A program made the position numbers and the translations under genes. 64,000 nucleotides of DNA from Saccharina japonica (lineage: Eukaryota; Sar; Phaeophyceae; Laminariales; Laminariaceae), in NCBI GenBank assembly GCA_008828725.1, contig MEHQ01003769.1, positions 1 to 64,000 on the forward strand, given 5' to 3'. The notes under the pieces were generated by a model that saw only the letters and a program-made list of their open reading frames with translations, had not been told where the DNA came from and did not search any database. Shown here piece after piece: positions 1 to 11,600 of the stretch (its first letter is position 1; every line of letters starts with the position of its first letter).

Positions 1-1115
1 GTGTTCCACACTAAAAACTAGTTGTTTGGTGACAGTCACGGCACGTCAAGGCTGTCAAGGGTTGAAAGTGAAGACCACATTTCTCGGCAGTAGAGCAACA
101 ACGGTGATGATCGGACGAGAAGAGGAAGACCATCATCGCACACAACTACAAAAGCAACCAGCACACACACCACCATCACCAGCAAACACCACAACGACGA
201 CCATCACCACCACCGCCACCACCCCTGCCCCACGAGCCGCAGGAGCACCAGAAGTTGTTGTTGCTCGTAGTGGCTGGTGGTGGTTGGTGGTGGCTTCGTC
301 CCGTGGTTTGGTGGCAGGCAGGTAGGTGGTGATGGTGATGATCGATCGTGATTGTGTCGAACAGGAGGAAGACCATCATCGCACACAACTAAAAGCAACC
401 AGCACACACACCACCATCACCAGCAAACACCACAACGACGACCATCACCACCACCGCCACCACCCCTGCCCCACGAGCCGCAGGAGCACCAGAAGTTGTT
501 GTTGCTCGTAGTGGCTGGTGGTGGTTGGTGGTGGCTTCGTCCCGTGGTTTGGTGGTGGTTCCTGGTACGCACTCGTTCAGCAGCAGCAGCATTTTGTTTT
601 TTTTTTATGATACATCCGTACACCAGACCAGCGCTTGCCATATATTCCAGAACACTGCTGCTGCTGCTGCTGCTGCTTTTTTTTTTATGTCGGGAGACAT
701 GTCAAGCAAGGCAAAACATGCGCTGTCAAGGGTGTAGGGTGGAGTGTTCCACACTAAAAACTAGTTGTTTGGTGACAGTCACGGCATGTCAAGGCTGTCA
801 AGGGTTGAAAGTGAAGACCACATTTCTCGGCAGTAGAGCAACAACGGTGATGATCGGACGAGAAGAGGAAGACCATCATCGCACACAACTAAAAAAGCAA
901 CCAGCACACACACCACCATCACCAGCAAACACCACAACGACGACCATCACCACCACCGCCACCACCCCTGCCCCACGAGCCGCAGGAGCACCAGAAGTTG
1001 TTGTTGCTCGTAGTGGCTGGTGGTGGTTGGTGGTGGCTTCGTCCCGTGGTTTGGTGGTGGTTCCTGGTACGCACTCGTTCAGCAGCAGCAGCATTTTTTT
1101 TTTTTTGTCCATCCC
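1..1115. repeat. 743-bp tandem duplication with CAC/GGT-rich inverted segments
   Basis: The sequence beginning GTGTTCCACACTAAAAACT at 1 starts again at 744. Inside the unit, a shorter block of about 235 bp (CACACAACTA ... GGTGGCTTCGTCCC) occurs at about 136, 381 and 884. Each block has a CAC/CCACC-rich half followed by a GGTGG-rich half, so each can fold back on itself. A (CTG)8 run lies near 655-677. The open frames here are His/Thr/Gly-rich low-complexity translations and are not gene-like. Confidence 0.8.
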
Positions 1116-1889
1116 ATTCATTATCTGCTGCTGCTGCTGCAGAAAACAAAAAGACAATAAAACACGATTTCTGAAATGATACAGATTTTACGAAATACGA
1201 GCAAAAAGACAATACAAATAAAAACGAATTCTGAAATGATTCAGATTTCTTAGTTTGCATTTTTCTCTGTACAAGGTTTTTGCGCTGACACGCATCGCTT
1301 AACAATAAATGTTGGTGGGTGGTGTTGGTGATTGTAGGACTACCAGCCCAGGGACCAACCGACCTGATACCTGATACAGATTTTACAAAATACGAGCAAA
1401 AAGATCATACAACAAAAACGAATTATGAAATGATTCAGATGTATTTGTTTACTGGTACATTTTTCTCTGTACTCGTACAAGGTTTTTGCGCTGACACGCA
1501 TCGCTTAATTAACAGTAAATGTTGGTGGGTGGTGTTGGTGATTGTGGGACTACCAGCCGAGGGACCAACCGACCAACCCAGTAAATCTCTCACCCACCAC
1601 GCACACCCATCAATTACCTGCCGGTCAGTAAAAAAAGGTTCATGTGCTGACCCAAATCGCTTAGAATAAAAAACGATCCCATCAATGACAATTAATTGCA
1701 GGAACACAGCAAAAAGAGAAGAGCCGCCAACGCAGTAGCTTAATGCAGTTAGGAGTTTGACCACTTGAAGGCGTCTGTCACGCTCCTCATTCCCACCGTT
1801 CTTGTATGTCGACCTTCGATACTAATAGCTGTTATTAATAGTACTGCTGTAGGAGTTATCAGATGATACTCTGCTCTGCTTACTGCACT
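1116..1889. repeat. Dispersed repeat with short tandem copies
   Basis: Two tandem copies of a unit of about 210 bp begin near 1190 and 1395. They share AAAAAGACAATACAA-like, GACACGCATCGCTTAA and GTTGGTGGGTGGTGTTGGTG segments. A related segment lies reversed near 9570-9820, and the AAAAAGACAATAC core also occurs in the SINE at 33340-33600. No coding sequence is supported. Confidence 0.5.
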
Positions 1890-2028
1890 GCAGCGTAGTA
1901 TCTCTGTGTCGTAGTTTTGTGACCACATAACTGGTACCTCTCTAGGATGAAGAGCCGGCACGGACACTGGGTGTGCTGGATGTCGACGGGTAGACTGGAA
2001 GTTTTAATGTGAAGAACACACACACACT
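1890..2028 (-). repeat. Dispersed repeat R1, copy 1
   Basis: This is one of seven copies of a repeat of about 150 bp. Its hallmarks are TGGATGTCGACGGGTAGA, CACTGGGTGTGC and GTATCTCTGTGTCGTAGTT. Other copies lie near 14741, 16256, 19998, 23350, 23793 and 24275. No coding frame is conserved. The class is unknown. Confidence 0.7.
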
Positions 2029-2394
2029 CCAAAGCTCTCCTCGCAGACCATCCTGTTTATAACCTTCTCGCTTAGAGGCGCTCTAACCACTTGGTTGGGT
2101 ACAGTATATAATCGTAACTAGGGATGTACATCAACTCTTTTTCGGGGTTGATTTGATTGTTGATAAATTTGTCCAAATCGTGTCGATTTAATCATGACTA
2201 GTTGATTAATATCAACACAATCAACTGCACGATGGTATGATTAATAATCATGATTATCGGTTGATTATTGATGCTTTTCACGGTTACATCTCAAAACGCC
2301 TCTTTTTTATTCAATAATAATCAACTAATCATGATTAATTTCATTAATCAACTATTCATTGATTCAGTAATTTGTGGCAATGTGCGCGGGAGGC

Positions 2395-3400
2395 ACATTT
2401 TTTTACGGTTAGGGCCGTTTCTAAACGAGTATGAAATAAATTCAATTTGGAAAAAAGAAAATTCAAATACGCTTTTAATTGGTCAACACACGCAGCAGCA
2501 TCAAAGATTAGGATCTTGGGGTATAATCAATTTGAATTGGACGAAAAAACCAAAGAGGTCTCAGGGCCCGTATTAACGAGTATGAAATAAATTCAATTTG
2601 GAAAAAAGAAAATACAAATACGCTTTTCATTGGTCAACACACGCACCAGCATCAAAAATTAGGATCTTGGGCATAAAAATTGGTGCTGGTGCGTGTGTTG
2701 ACCAATGAAAAGCGAATTTTTATTTTTATTTTTCCAAATGTGGTTTATTTGTATTTTGTTACTGTTACGGGAGTGGGCAAATGTGGTAAGAAGGGTACTC
2801 AGAACCCACGATGGACCCAAAAACCACACATCCCCCCTAAGGGCCCGAATTAACGAGTATAAAATAAATCCAATTTGGGAAAAAATAAAATTCAAATTCG
2901 CTTTTCATTGGTCAACACACGCACCAGCACCAACTATTATGCCCCAAGATCCTAATCTTTGGTGCTGGTGCGTGTGTTGACCAATGAAAAGCGGATTTTT
3001 TTTTTTTTTTTTTTTCCAATTTTTTTTTTTCTTCTTCGTTAAAACAGCTTTTTGTTTTTTTTTCCTTAGGGCCCGTTTTAACGAAGAAGAAAAAATTCAA
3101 TTTGGAATTTTTTTTATTCAAATCCGCTTTTCATTGGTCAACACACGCACCAGCACCAAATATTATGCCCCAAGATCCTAATATTTGGTGCTGGTGCGTG
3201 TGTTGACCAATTAAAAGCGGATTTGATTTTTTTTTTTCCAAATGGATTTTTTTTCTTCTTCGTTAAAACGGGCCTGGCTTTTTGGAAAAAAAAATCAAAT
3301 CCGCTTTAATTGGTCAACATGTTGACCAATGAAAAGCGAATTTGAATTTATTTTTTTCCAAATTGAAATCATTTTATACGCGTTAATATGGGCTCTTAGG
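2395..3400. repeat. Cluster of palindromic GGGCCC-TIR MITEs
   Basis: Several head-to-head copies of one inverted-repeat unit are packed here. Each has GGGCCCGTATTAACGAG, CAATTTGGAAAAA, CGCTTTTCATTGGTCAACA, CACGCACCAGCAC and AAGATTAGGATCTTGGGG, followed by the reverse complement. Poly-A and poly-T runs between the arms vary in length. The arms can pair over more than 80 bp. More copies lie at 4223-4417, 7240-7428 and 36831-37140. Confidence 0.75.
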
Positions 3401-4228
3401 GCCCGTATTAACGAGTACAAAATAAATCCAATTTGGAAAAAATAAAATTCAAATACGCTTTTAATTGGTCAACACACGCACCAGCATCAAAGATTAGGAT
3501 CTTGGGGTCTAATCAATTTGAATTGGACGGAAAAACCAAGAAGGTCCCAGGACCTTCTTTTCCAAAGAATTCAAATCAAATTGAGGAGTTGGCCCGACTT
3601 GGACCGGCATGTCCACGGTGGGCAAACGCCCCCGGTACAATCTGGTCATTTCTTGGTGGCATCGATGACCACGACCGAGGCGACAACACGTGAACCACAA
3701 CCCGAGGCCACCGGGACAACAGCCGCGCCCACGCCTATAGACAATAGCACAGCGTACCCCGGCGGTGGCGCCTCAAAACCAATCATGGCGGTCGCAATCC
3801 CAACTTTTCAACCAGCTCGATGCTCCAACCCGATCAAAAACCGAGCGATCGACCCAAAAACAGCATGATACGCTCAAGACTTCGATAACACAATCGCCGC
3901 CCCTGTCTCGCCCGTGGCGTTCCGGGGATCCCTACGCCCACCCAGGAGACCCTGAGAGCGATAGCTTCCTAGCCTGGGCGGTCAAAAGCAAAAGTATGCT
4001 GGCGGCGGCGCGCACGCGTCGACGCATGCTTTCCCTCTCGTCTCCTCTCGTCGATTTTTTTCACCTGGGCGCTGTGACGCATGCTGCGTTTTTTCGATTT
4101 CATAAATATTTGAACGAGCAATTCACTATTCCCCATAGGACGCAAACCAGTTTTTTTTGCGAAATCACATTCAAATAGGATTTTATTTTCCAAATTGAAT
4201 TTTTGCTGTCTTCGTTAAGATGGGCCCG
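3401..4228. mobile_element. GGGCCC-TIR element with internal coding-like segment, copy 1
   Basis: The element runs from GGGCCCGTATTAACGAG to CTTCGTTAAGATGGGCCC. It shares its TIRs with the small hairpin MITEs but carries about 600 bp of GC-richer interior. That interior has a frame near 3665-3868 (ATGACCACGACCGAGGCG...), followed by a second open stretch to about 4070. A second copy is split by the hAT insertion (4921-5060 plus 6542-7245). The interior could be a transposase remnant or a captured host segment, as seen in Pack-MULEs; I recognise no domain. Confidence 0.55.
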
Positions 4229-4417
4229 AATTAACGAGTATAAAATAAATTCAATTTGGAAAAAATCAAATTCAAATTCGCTCTTCATTCGCCAACACAC
4301 GCACCAGCACCAAATATTATGCCCCAAGATCCTAATCTTTGGTGCTGGTGCGTGTGTTGACCAATGAAAATCGGATTATAAATACTTATTTTTTCTTCTT
4401 CGTTAAAACGCGCCCTA
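4223..4417. repeat. Foldback MITE (GGGCCC-TIR family)
   Basis: About 195 bp reading GGGCCCGAATTAACGAG ... CCAGCACCAAATATTATG ... CTTCTTCGTTAAAACGCGCCC. The two halves are near-complete reverse complements. An almost identical copy lies at 7240-7428. Confidence 0.75.
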
Positions 4418-4921
4418 AGGCTGTTTCTTAAGGAAGTTCGATTTGTTTCAGTTCGATTTGTTTTTTTCAGCTCATTATTGATGTTTTTGACCGGGAACGC
4501 GGGCTAATCGGCCGTGCGCTTCTCGGGATGAGTGCGCCCAACATCTCAGAGGTATCCAACGCAAAAATCCGCTTCTCCATCGAAGCATTTTCAAGTTCTT
4601 GAGGTATGTGGCATTTCGAATAATATCCAACAAATAACATTCCAGAGGCACAAACTATTCAAAATTCCCGTAATTTCTGACTGGAAAGTACCTTCAAATT
4701 GTATTTGATGTCGATTGTTCGATTTGTGAAAAAGCTGGATATTTCAAACTGCTTCGATGGAGAAGCGGATTTTTTCGCGGGGTACCTGTGGGATGGTAGA
4801 AGAATGCATTCCGAGAAGCGCACGACCCTTTCGACGGCGTTCCGGGTCAAAAACATCAATAAATGGCCGAAAAAAACAAATCGAACTGAAACAAATCGAA
4901 CTTCCTTAAGAAACAGCCTAA
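4416..4921. mobile_element. CTGTTTCTTAAGGAAG inverted-repeat MITE
   Basis: The element is bounded by CTGTTTCTTAAGGAAGTTCG and its reverse complement CGAACTTCCTTAAGAAACAG. The inner arms are also largely complementary, sharing TCCAACGCAAAAATCCGCTT, TTGATGTTTTTGACC and GTGCGCTTCTCGG. A second copy at 10937-12947 is interrupted by another element. No coding capacity is seen. Confidence 0.75.
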
Positions 4922-5060
4922 GGGCCCATATTAACGAATAAAAAATAAATTCAATTTGGAAAATAGAAAATTCAAATTCGCTTTTCATTGGTCTAAACTT
5001 GCACCACCACCAAAGATTAGGATTATGGGCTATATTCTATTTGAATTGGACGGAAAAAAC

Positions 5061-6541
5061 CAAGGCTTATCACGGTACTCGATAATCGAGACGGGACGGG
5101 ACGGTACTGTTTTTACTTGTTTGGCGGAAAAAAAAATGAAGACGGGACGGGACGGGACGGTAAAATGACGACCAAACAGGTTTTTGAGACGGGACGGGAC
5201 GGGACGGTTGGTGTACAATTTCTCAACGGGACGGGACGGTAATTTCAACGGGGTAGATTTTCACGACGGGACGGGACGGTAAAATTCAACGGATTGTTTT
5301 TCCACGACGGGACGGGACGGTAAATATAATTTTTCACGACGGGACGGGACGGTAAAAATAATTTTTCACGACGGGACGGGACGGTAAATATTTTTCTTGA
5401 CGGCGGGAAGAGACGGCACGGGATCATTGGATCAGAACAGTTGTTGTTGCTCCAGAGGAACAAAAGAAAAGAAACACTCGTACGAATCGTACGTAAACAG
5501 AAAGCCATCTTGAAATGCGTATTCCCATAATAAATTATATACCGGCACGGCGAAATCACACCGAATTACCTTGCAATTTACAAATTACGCTACGAACTCG
5601 TACATATTTACATAATAGTACAGAGCAATCCTCATCATGCTTCGTCCACAGAAATAACCTTGCCAGCCGCAGCGTTTTGAACAGTGACTGATGCGGCAGC
5701 CTCCACGTCGCAGTTAGCCTTTAACGCCGCTACATCCTGGAGAACTTTCGCTAGCCCGGGGATCAAGTGCGAGTTGAGCTTGAGCAGCATCATCGTTTCG
5801 ATTTTGTCAGTCCCAAGGGAGGTGCGCAGTTGGCTAACGACTGCCGAAAGAGCAGATAAGTTGTTCCTTTCTGCTTGACAACTGGTGGTGTCGATCCCCA
5901 GGTACAGTCGAGCCAACAGTCCGACATGTGGCCAGCGAGCCGACACTACCACCCCCCCCGTCTTGGCGTCTACTACTGTATGTACATCCATCGTAAATTC
6001 GTAAATTCAAATTTTTGTTGTTTCATTATTTCATATTTTGATATTTTGATGTTTCATATTTCGGAATTTTCGTATTTCGTAATTCCGTAAATTCGTAAAT
6101 TCGTATCACTTAAATTTAATTTTAATGTATTACCAGTGTGAAAAAACAAATTTTGTAAATTCGTAGATTCTTGGTGGGAATGACGGGAAGAGACAACGGG
6201 CAAATGTGAATCTTGGCGGGAGAGACAAGTTTTGTCGGCGGGACGGGACGGTAAAGACAACGGCGCATGACGGGACGGGACGGTAAATTACATTATCTCG
6301 ACGGGACGGGACGGTAATTTTCAACGGGAGCGATTTTCTTGACGGGACGGGACGGTAAAGTTCAACGGGGCAGATTTCGATGACGGGACGGGACGGTAAA
6401 TTTCAACGGTTGGAGATTTGTTGGCGGGACGGGACGGGACGGGATTTGACGGGACGACGGGAACAGTTTAACGACGGTTTAACCGTCCCGTCCCGCCGTT
6501 ACCGTCGTTACCGTCCCGCCAAAATACCGTGATAAGCCTTG
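5061..6541. mobile_element. Truncated hAT-type DNA transposon with GACGGG subterminal arrays
   Basis: The ends are CAAGGCTTATCACGGTA and its exact reverse complement TACCGTGATAAGCCTTG. Comparison with the uninterrupted relative at 3520-3545 shows that an A-run of about 8 bp ending in C was duplicated at the junctions, consistent with the 8-bp target duplication of hAT elements. Each end carries an array of GACGGGACGGGACGGTAAA-like units. The interior holds only a transposase C-terminal remnant (5635-5991, minus). The rest of the transposase is missing, so the element could move only with help from another copy. Confidence 0.8.
5635..5991 (-). pseudogene. hAT transposase C-terminal dimerisation-domain remnant
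   Basis: The minus-strand frame of 118 codons resembles the conserved C-terminus of hAT transposases. It has a YLGIDTTSCQAERNNLS segment matching the family pattern YL.I.ATS..SER.FS, followed by a V..LR..L segment and an LKLNSHLIP-like ending. In a complete protein this domain mediates dimerisation and closes the RNase H-like fold. The zinc finger and catalytic core are absent, so this is a fragment of a plain DNA transposon, not a host gene. The call is by motif recognition only. Confidence 0.7.
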
Positions 6542-7239
6542 AAAAAAAACCAAGAAGGTCCCAGGACCTTCTTTTCCAAAGAATTCAAATCAAATTGAGG
6601 AGTTGGCCCGACTTGGACCGGCATGTCCACGGTGGTCAACCGCCCCCGGTACAATCTGGTCATTTCTTGGTGGCATCGATGACCACGACCGAGGCGACAA
6701 CACGTGAACCACAACCCGAGGCCACCGGGACAACAGCCGCGCCCACGCCTATAGACCATAGCACAGCGTAACCCGGCGGTGGCGCCTCAAAACCGATCAT
6801 GGCGGTCGCAATCCCAATTTTTCAACCAGCTCGATGCTCCAACCCGATCAAAAACCGAGCGATCGACCCAAAAACAGCATGATACGCTCAAGACTTCGAT
6901 AACACCATCGCCGCCCCTGTCTCGCCCGTGGCGTTCCAGGGATCCCTACGCCCACCCAGGAGACCCTGAGAGCGATAGCTTCCTAGCCTGGGCGGTCAAA
7001 AGCAAAAGTATGCTGGCGGCGGCGCGCACGCGTCGACGCATGCTTTCCCTCTCGTCTCCTCTCGTCGATTTTTTTCACCCTGGGCGCTGTGATGCATGCT
7101 GCGTTTTTTCGATTTCATAAATATTTGAACGAGCAATTCACTATTCCCCATAGGACGCAAACCAGTTTTTTTTTGCGAAATCACATTCAAATAGAATTTC
7201 ATTTTCCAAATTGATTTTTTGCTGTCTTCGTTAAGATGG

Positions 7240-7428
7240 GCCCGAATTAACGAGTATAAAATAAATTCAATTTGGAAAAAATCAAATTCAAATTCGCTCT
7301 TCATTCGCCAACACACGCACCAGCACCAAATATTATGCCCCAAGATCCTAATCTTTGGTGCTGGTGCGTGTGTTGACCAATGAAAATCGGATTATAAATA
7401 CTTATTTTTTCTTCTTCGTTAAAACGCG
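7240..7428. repeat. Foldback MITE (GGGCCC-TIR family), second copy
   Basis: Nearly identical to 4223-4417, running GGGCCCGAATTAACGAG to CTTCTTCGTTAAAACGCGCC. It lies at the right edge of the second large GGGCCC-TIR copy, as its partner does at the first. The pair was therefore probably duplicated together. Confidence 0.75.
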
Positions 7429-7750
7429 CCTAACATCACAATACGCCCCTTTTTTTCCCAAAATTGATCAACCAATCATGATTATGTCCAATAATCAACT
7501 ATTAATACTACTGTAATCATGACTATTAATAGTTGATTTATAATCAACAATCAACAAGAATTAATCACATCACGTGATTAAAATGAATCACCAAAAATAA
7601 TCATAATCAACACGTGAATATGAGTTGATGGTTGATGTACATCCCTAATGTGAACTCTCGGGAAACAACTTCCGCTGCCGCCGCCACCGCTCCCCCCCCT
7701 GCCCGTCGCCTCTTCCCTGCTGCCACCCCGTCGCCTCTTCCCTGCTGGCG

Positions 7751-7756
7751 TATATA
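7751..7756 (+). promoter_or_regulatory. Possible TATA box of the exostosin gene
   Basis: TATATA lies 68 bp before the start codon in a GC-rich stretch, just outside the upstream transposon nest. Spacing would place transcription start near 7780. Position and motif are the only support. Confidence 0.3.
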
Positions 7757-7818
7757 CAGGTGCCGCAAGCAAAGGGTGTGTACAGCAGTCAGTAGTATTT
7801 TAGTAGCACGTAGAGCTC

Positions 7819-8621
7819 ATGGCAGGCAACAGCAGAGTCCAACTAGAAGACGCGCGGGGCCGACCACATCAGCATCAAAAGAAGAAGCAGGCAAGCTTTC
7901 GCAAGGAGCACCGCAGACAGGAGGATTCCGGATCAGCGGCAGCAGGCGGAGGAGAAGGAGGAGGAGGAGGAGGAAACCACCATCATCACCATAGTTATGG
8001 TTTGGGAAAAGTCGCCCCCACCACCACGACGAAGCGAGATCGCACGAGACGCGTGCTGCGCCGAGGGCTGGCCGTCGCGTCTATTGGCCTTGGTTTGGCT
8101 GGAATTTCCTGGGTTGTAGGGACGCTGCTGTGGGGTCGACACAGGGGTAGGTATCGGGTGCGACCCACGGACTCCCCGGGATTTTGGGGTTTTCAAAGCC
8201 GAGGGCCCGTCACCGCGGAAAGTAACCGCTGCGCCGATCTGGACATGTCCGTGTTCGCGAAAGCGATGACTTGCGGGTCGCCCTTGTCTTACCCGTGCTT
8301 CGAGCATCACCGATGCACACCGCAGGAGGAGGGTGGTAGCGGCACGGGTATGTATGTTTACGACGAGGAGTGCTCGCTGGCGGACAGCGAGTTCTTGTCC
8401 GTGGATGGGAAGACGAGGGACGGGGAGAAGTTGGGGCCTCACGACGTGGCGTGGTTCTGGAGACGAGCTTTGAAGGAGGCGGGTCTATTGGCGGAGACGT
8501 ACGAGTCGGCTTGCATGTTTATTCACGTGAGCTGGGTGGGGGTCAAGCCTTGCGCTGCGGAGGCGCCTCTTTGGAACGGCGGGGCGAACCACGTGATGGT
8601 CGACTTCAGCGACAAGGGGAG
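7819..8621 (+). CDS. Exostosin exon 1 (residues 1-267 and part of 268)
   Basis: Holds the cytosolic tail, the transmembrane anchor, the Cys-containing stem and the start of the GT47 domain. It ends AAGGGGAG before GTGAGA, leaving two bases of a codon. Exon 2 supplies the third base, giving Ser268. Confidence 0.9.
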
Positions 8622-11600
8622 GTGAGAGGGGTTTGTTTGTGGTTTGCGTGATTTTTTTGTTTCTACACGGCAGTTATTACTGCTGTAGTATTAATAGCAG
8701 TCGTATAATATGTACGTATGTATGTATACTCGAAGTATAGACATATATATGCACTCCTGGTGTACACTGCTGTATATACGTGGTGTAATATATATATGTA
8801 TATATGTAGGTATTGTATACGTACTGCTGCTGCTGTTCTAAGCTAAACCGCGTGGGCTGCGTACAGCAGTATGGGCCCGTCAGCAGAAAAAACACGTGAT
8901 CTGAGCAAGCCTTGTTGTTCTCACTTTAATGAACTGATCGCGAAAAGAAAGTTCGTGGTCACAGGACCAAAAGACTCTGGGAGTAGGAGAATACCCCAGG
9001 GAAAATAAAACAATCAATAGAATTCAAGGGCTAGTCGAGTCGATACCTTGCCGCACGATCTACCATTTCGTTTCTGCATTCATCGTCATCGACAGCTGTA
9101 TCAGTACGGCCGCCCCTGCCCCCCCCCTTCCCCCCTTCCTTGTCGCCTCTCTTGGCGCTACTTTTAATAATATGGTCGCCCCGGTGGTCTAACTGGTAGC
9201 CACGAAGCCTGTAGGGCCGGATGTCGAGGGTTCGATTCTCCCCATGGGGGTTTTTATTCTCAAATGACACCGACTGTCGAGAGCGCATATTATAGCGTGG
9301 GTAAGCAAAATTCGACGAGAGTTGACAGGGAAGGAAGTGCTGAAATCTTCTCGCGATAAAAACGCAAAGCAAGAACCGTAGTGGGGGAGGAGGGAGAGGA
9401 GCCTACTTTGTGACCCCGGATCTGAGTTACGGCGAGGGAGGGAGAAAGACGGAAGTGCGAAGATAATAAATGGGATGGACAAAAAAAACAAAACAAAAAA
9501 TGATTCGGAGTCAATCCACATCGGTTCTATTTTCTTCACAATTTATTTGTACTCACCTTCGCCGTCGATTTGTTTCCTATTTTAGTTAAGGCGATTTGCG
9601 TAGCCGAAAATCTTTTAATGGTGGATCGGCCGAGCAGTCTATGAAGTGCAGGGGCTGTGGGGTCTGTAGGTGTGATTACTGGGTGGGTCGGTTGGTCTCT
9701 GGATTGGTTGTCCCACCACCACCACCACAATACCACCCACCAACAACCTTTTTTGGTTTAGGCGATGCGCGTCATCGAACAAACCTTGTACGCATAGTGG
9801 GTCGGTGGGTAGAGGTCTACGTAGATAGGTGGGTGGCTGCGTCGGCGCGCGAGCGAGGGGTTGTATACCAGGTCGTATTCCTTTTTGTTTTCTTACGTAC
9901 CAGATATACAGTAGTAGTACGGGACACCTAATAAGAAACAGGAAATATGGTCCAGCCTGGATTTCTTATTTGATGTAGGGTGCTTTCTACACTAGTTTCA
10001 AGATAACGACGCCCGCATTTCGTACTTTCCTCGAAATCTCGGCCTGGCTTCCTTATTGACCTGTTTTTTACTATTATTAGCTGTCCTGTACCTATATGGG
10101 CTACGTCGTATATATGACCCTCCACAAATGGAGGGGCATAGCCCATAGTCCTGTACTGCTGCAGCCGCCGTAAATCCGCCCTGCGAGGCAAAGTTTGAGA
10201 ACCTGCCTCGCTCAAAAATGCACTTGAAAGCCAGTGGAAACCCACACAAATTGAGTCCATTTCATCACAACTTGGCAGCCACTTGGCACACACAAGCAAC
10301 AAGCAACCAACAACCACAAGCAACTACGCTGTCGCTACTGCTGCTCTACACACAACACCCAGCAGCAGAGGCATACAGCTGGCACGCAGCCATACCGCTG
10401 GCGCTCATAGCATCAAATGAAGCAGGTAGTTGGCATTTGGGCGTTGTTCGAAGACGAATTCTCGCGGAACCAATAAAACACTCGGAAGCAGCAGAGACAG
10501 CAGCACAGCAAGCCTTTATCCCTCCGTCTCTTTTCGCTCACACTTGACCAACGGTTTGTATTATCTTCATCAATGTATAGAAAGAGAGGTTTGTCCCTCC
10601 ACTTGATTCGTACTTAATACATACCAGTGTTGTCTGCCGTATGATACATATACCCTCGTCCCACCCGGACCTGAGCCCTTCAAACTTAAGGCTCAGGTCC
10701 GGGTGGGACCAGGGTGTCAAGCGCGAGCATCGTGTTATCGTGAGTCAGCGTACTTCGCCGGCTGGATAATCGGTACTGCTGCTGCTGTACAAGTGCCTCT
10801 CTTTCTATACGTATGATACATATATAGATGCAGATAATGAAAAACATGTTTCTCTTTCTATACATTGATGAAGATCACATAAACCGTTGGTCAAGTGTTT
10901 GTTGCTGATACTGCTGTAGACTTCTTATAATAAAAATGTTTCTTAGGGAAGTTCGATTTGTTTCAGTTCGATTTGTTTCCTTCGGCCATTTATTGATGTT
11001 TTTGACCCGGAACGCCGTCGAAAGGGTCGTGCGCTTCTCGGAATGCATTCCCCTTCCATCCCACAGGTATCCAACGCAAAAATCCGCTTCTCTATCGAAG
11101 CAGTTTGAAATATTCAGCTTTTTCTCAAATCGAACAATAGACATCAAATACAATTTGAAGGTACTTTCGAGTCAGAAATTACGGAAATTTTGAATAGTTT
11201 GTGCTTCTGGAATGTTATTTGTTGGATATTATTCGAAATGCCACATACTAGTGCCTGGTATCACTATAGGGGTACCCTATATATACCCCCTATACGATAT
11301 GATATCTCCATAGTACTTAGTCATGTTTTTTTTGGCCGGAAGGTGATAAATATATCGTACAGTATCACATCGCTATATATAGGGGCTTCCAGCCATATAG
11401 GCCTATATAGCTATATGTGATATTTGGTATATGATATATAGGACCGCTATCAAGTAATATATAGGCGTATATAAGGTGATATAAGTTGATATATTGGCCT
11501 ATATAAGCTTATACAAGTTGATATATCGTCCAATATCAGGTGAAATACGTCATATAAGCCACCCCGATATACACTACCAGGTACGTGCGTATATCACAAT

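Larger units (their letters stand above)
4921..7245. mobile_element. GGGCCC-TIR element, copy 2, split by a hAT insertion
   Basis: The left part (4921-5060) and right part (6542-7245) together align closely with 3401-4228. The junction falls inside the GGACGGAAAAACCAAGAAGG segment of the intact copy. This gives the empty site for the hAT element between them. The coding-like interior carries a stop in this copy (about 6769) that the first copy lacks, so the frame is not kept intact. Confidence 0.65.
2118..7648. mobile_element. Outer DNA-transposon nest with 17-bp terminal inverted repeats
   Basis: TAGGGATGTACATCAAC at 2118 is mirrored by GTTGATGTACATCCCTA at about 7632-7648. Both ends continue into sequence rich in TTGATTA/TAATCAA. 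Everything between, including several other inverted-repeat elements and a hAT element, appears to have inserted into this outer element. A clear target-site duplication is not visible; the flanks AATCGTAAC and AATGTGAAC agree only partly. The right end stops about 170 bp before the exostosin start codon. The TIR match is seen directly; treating the span as one element is inference. Confidence 0.6.

Noticed and set aside
26-1305. His/Thr/Pro and Gly/Trp-rich frames, including 275 codons at 352-1179
   Set aside because: They translate tandem CAC/GGT low-complexity DNA on both strands and show no domain.
9174-9260. Possible tRNA genes at the SINE heads (also 23235-23319, 33340-33420, 62490-62568)
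   Set aside because: A and B boxes are present, but acceptor and anticodon stems do not close and a SINE body follows directly.
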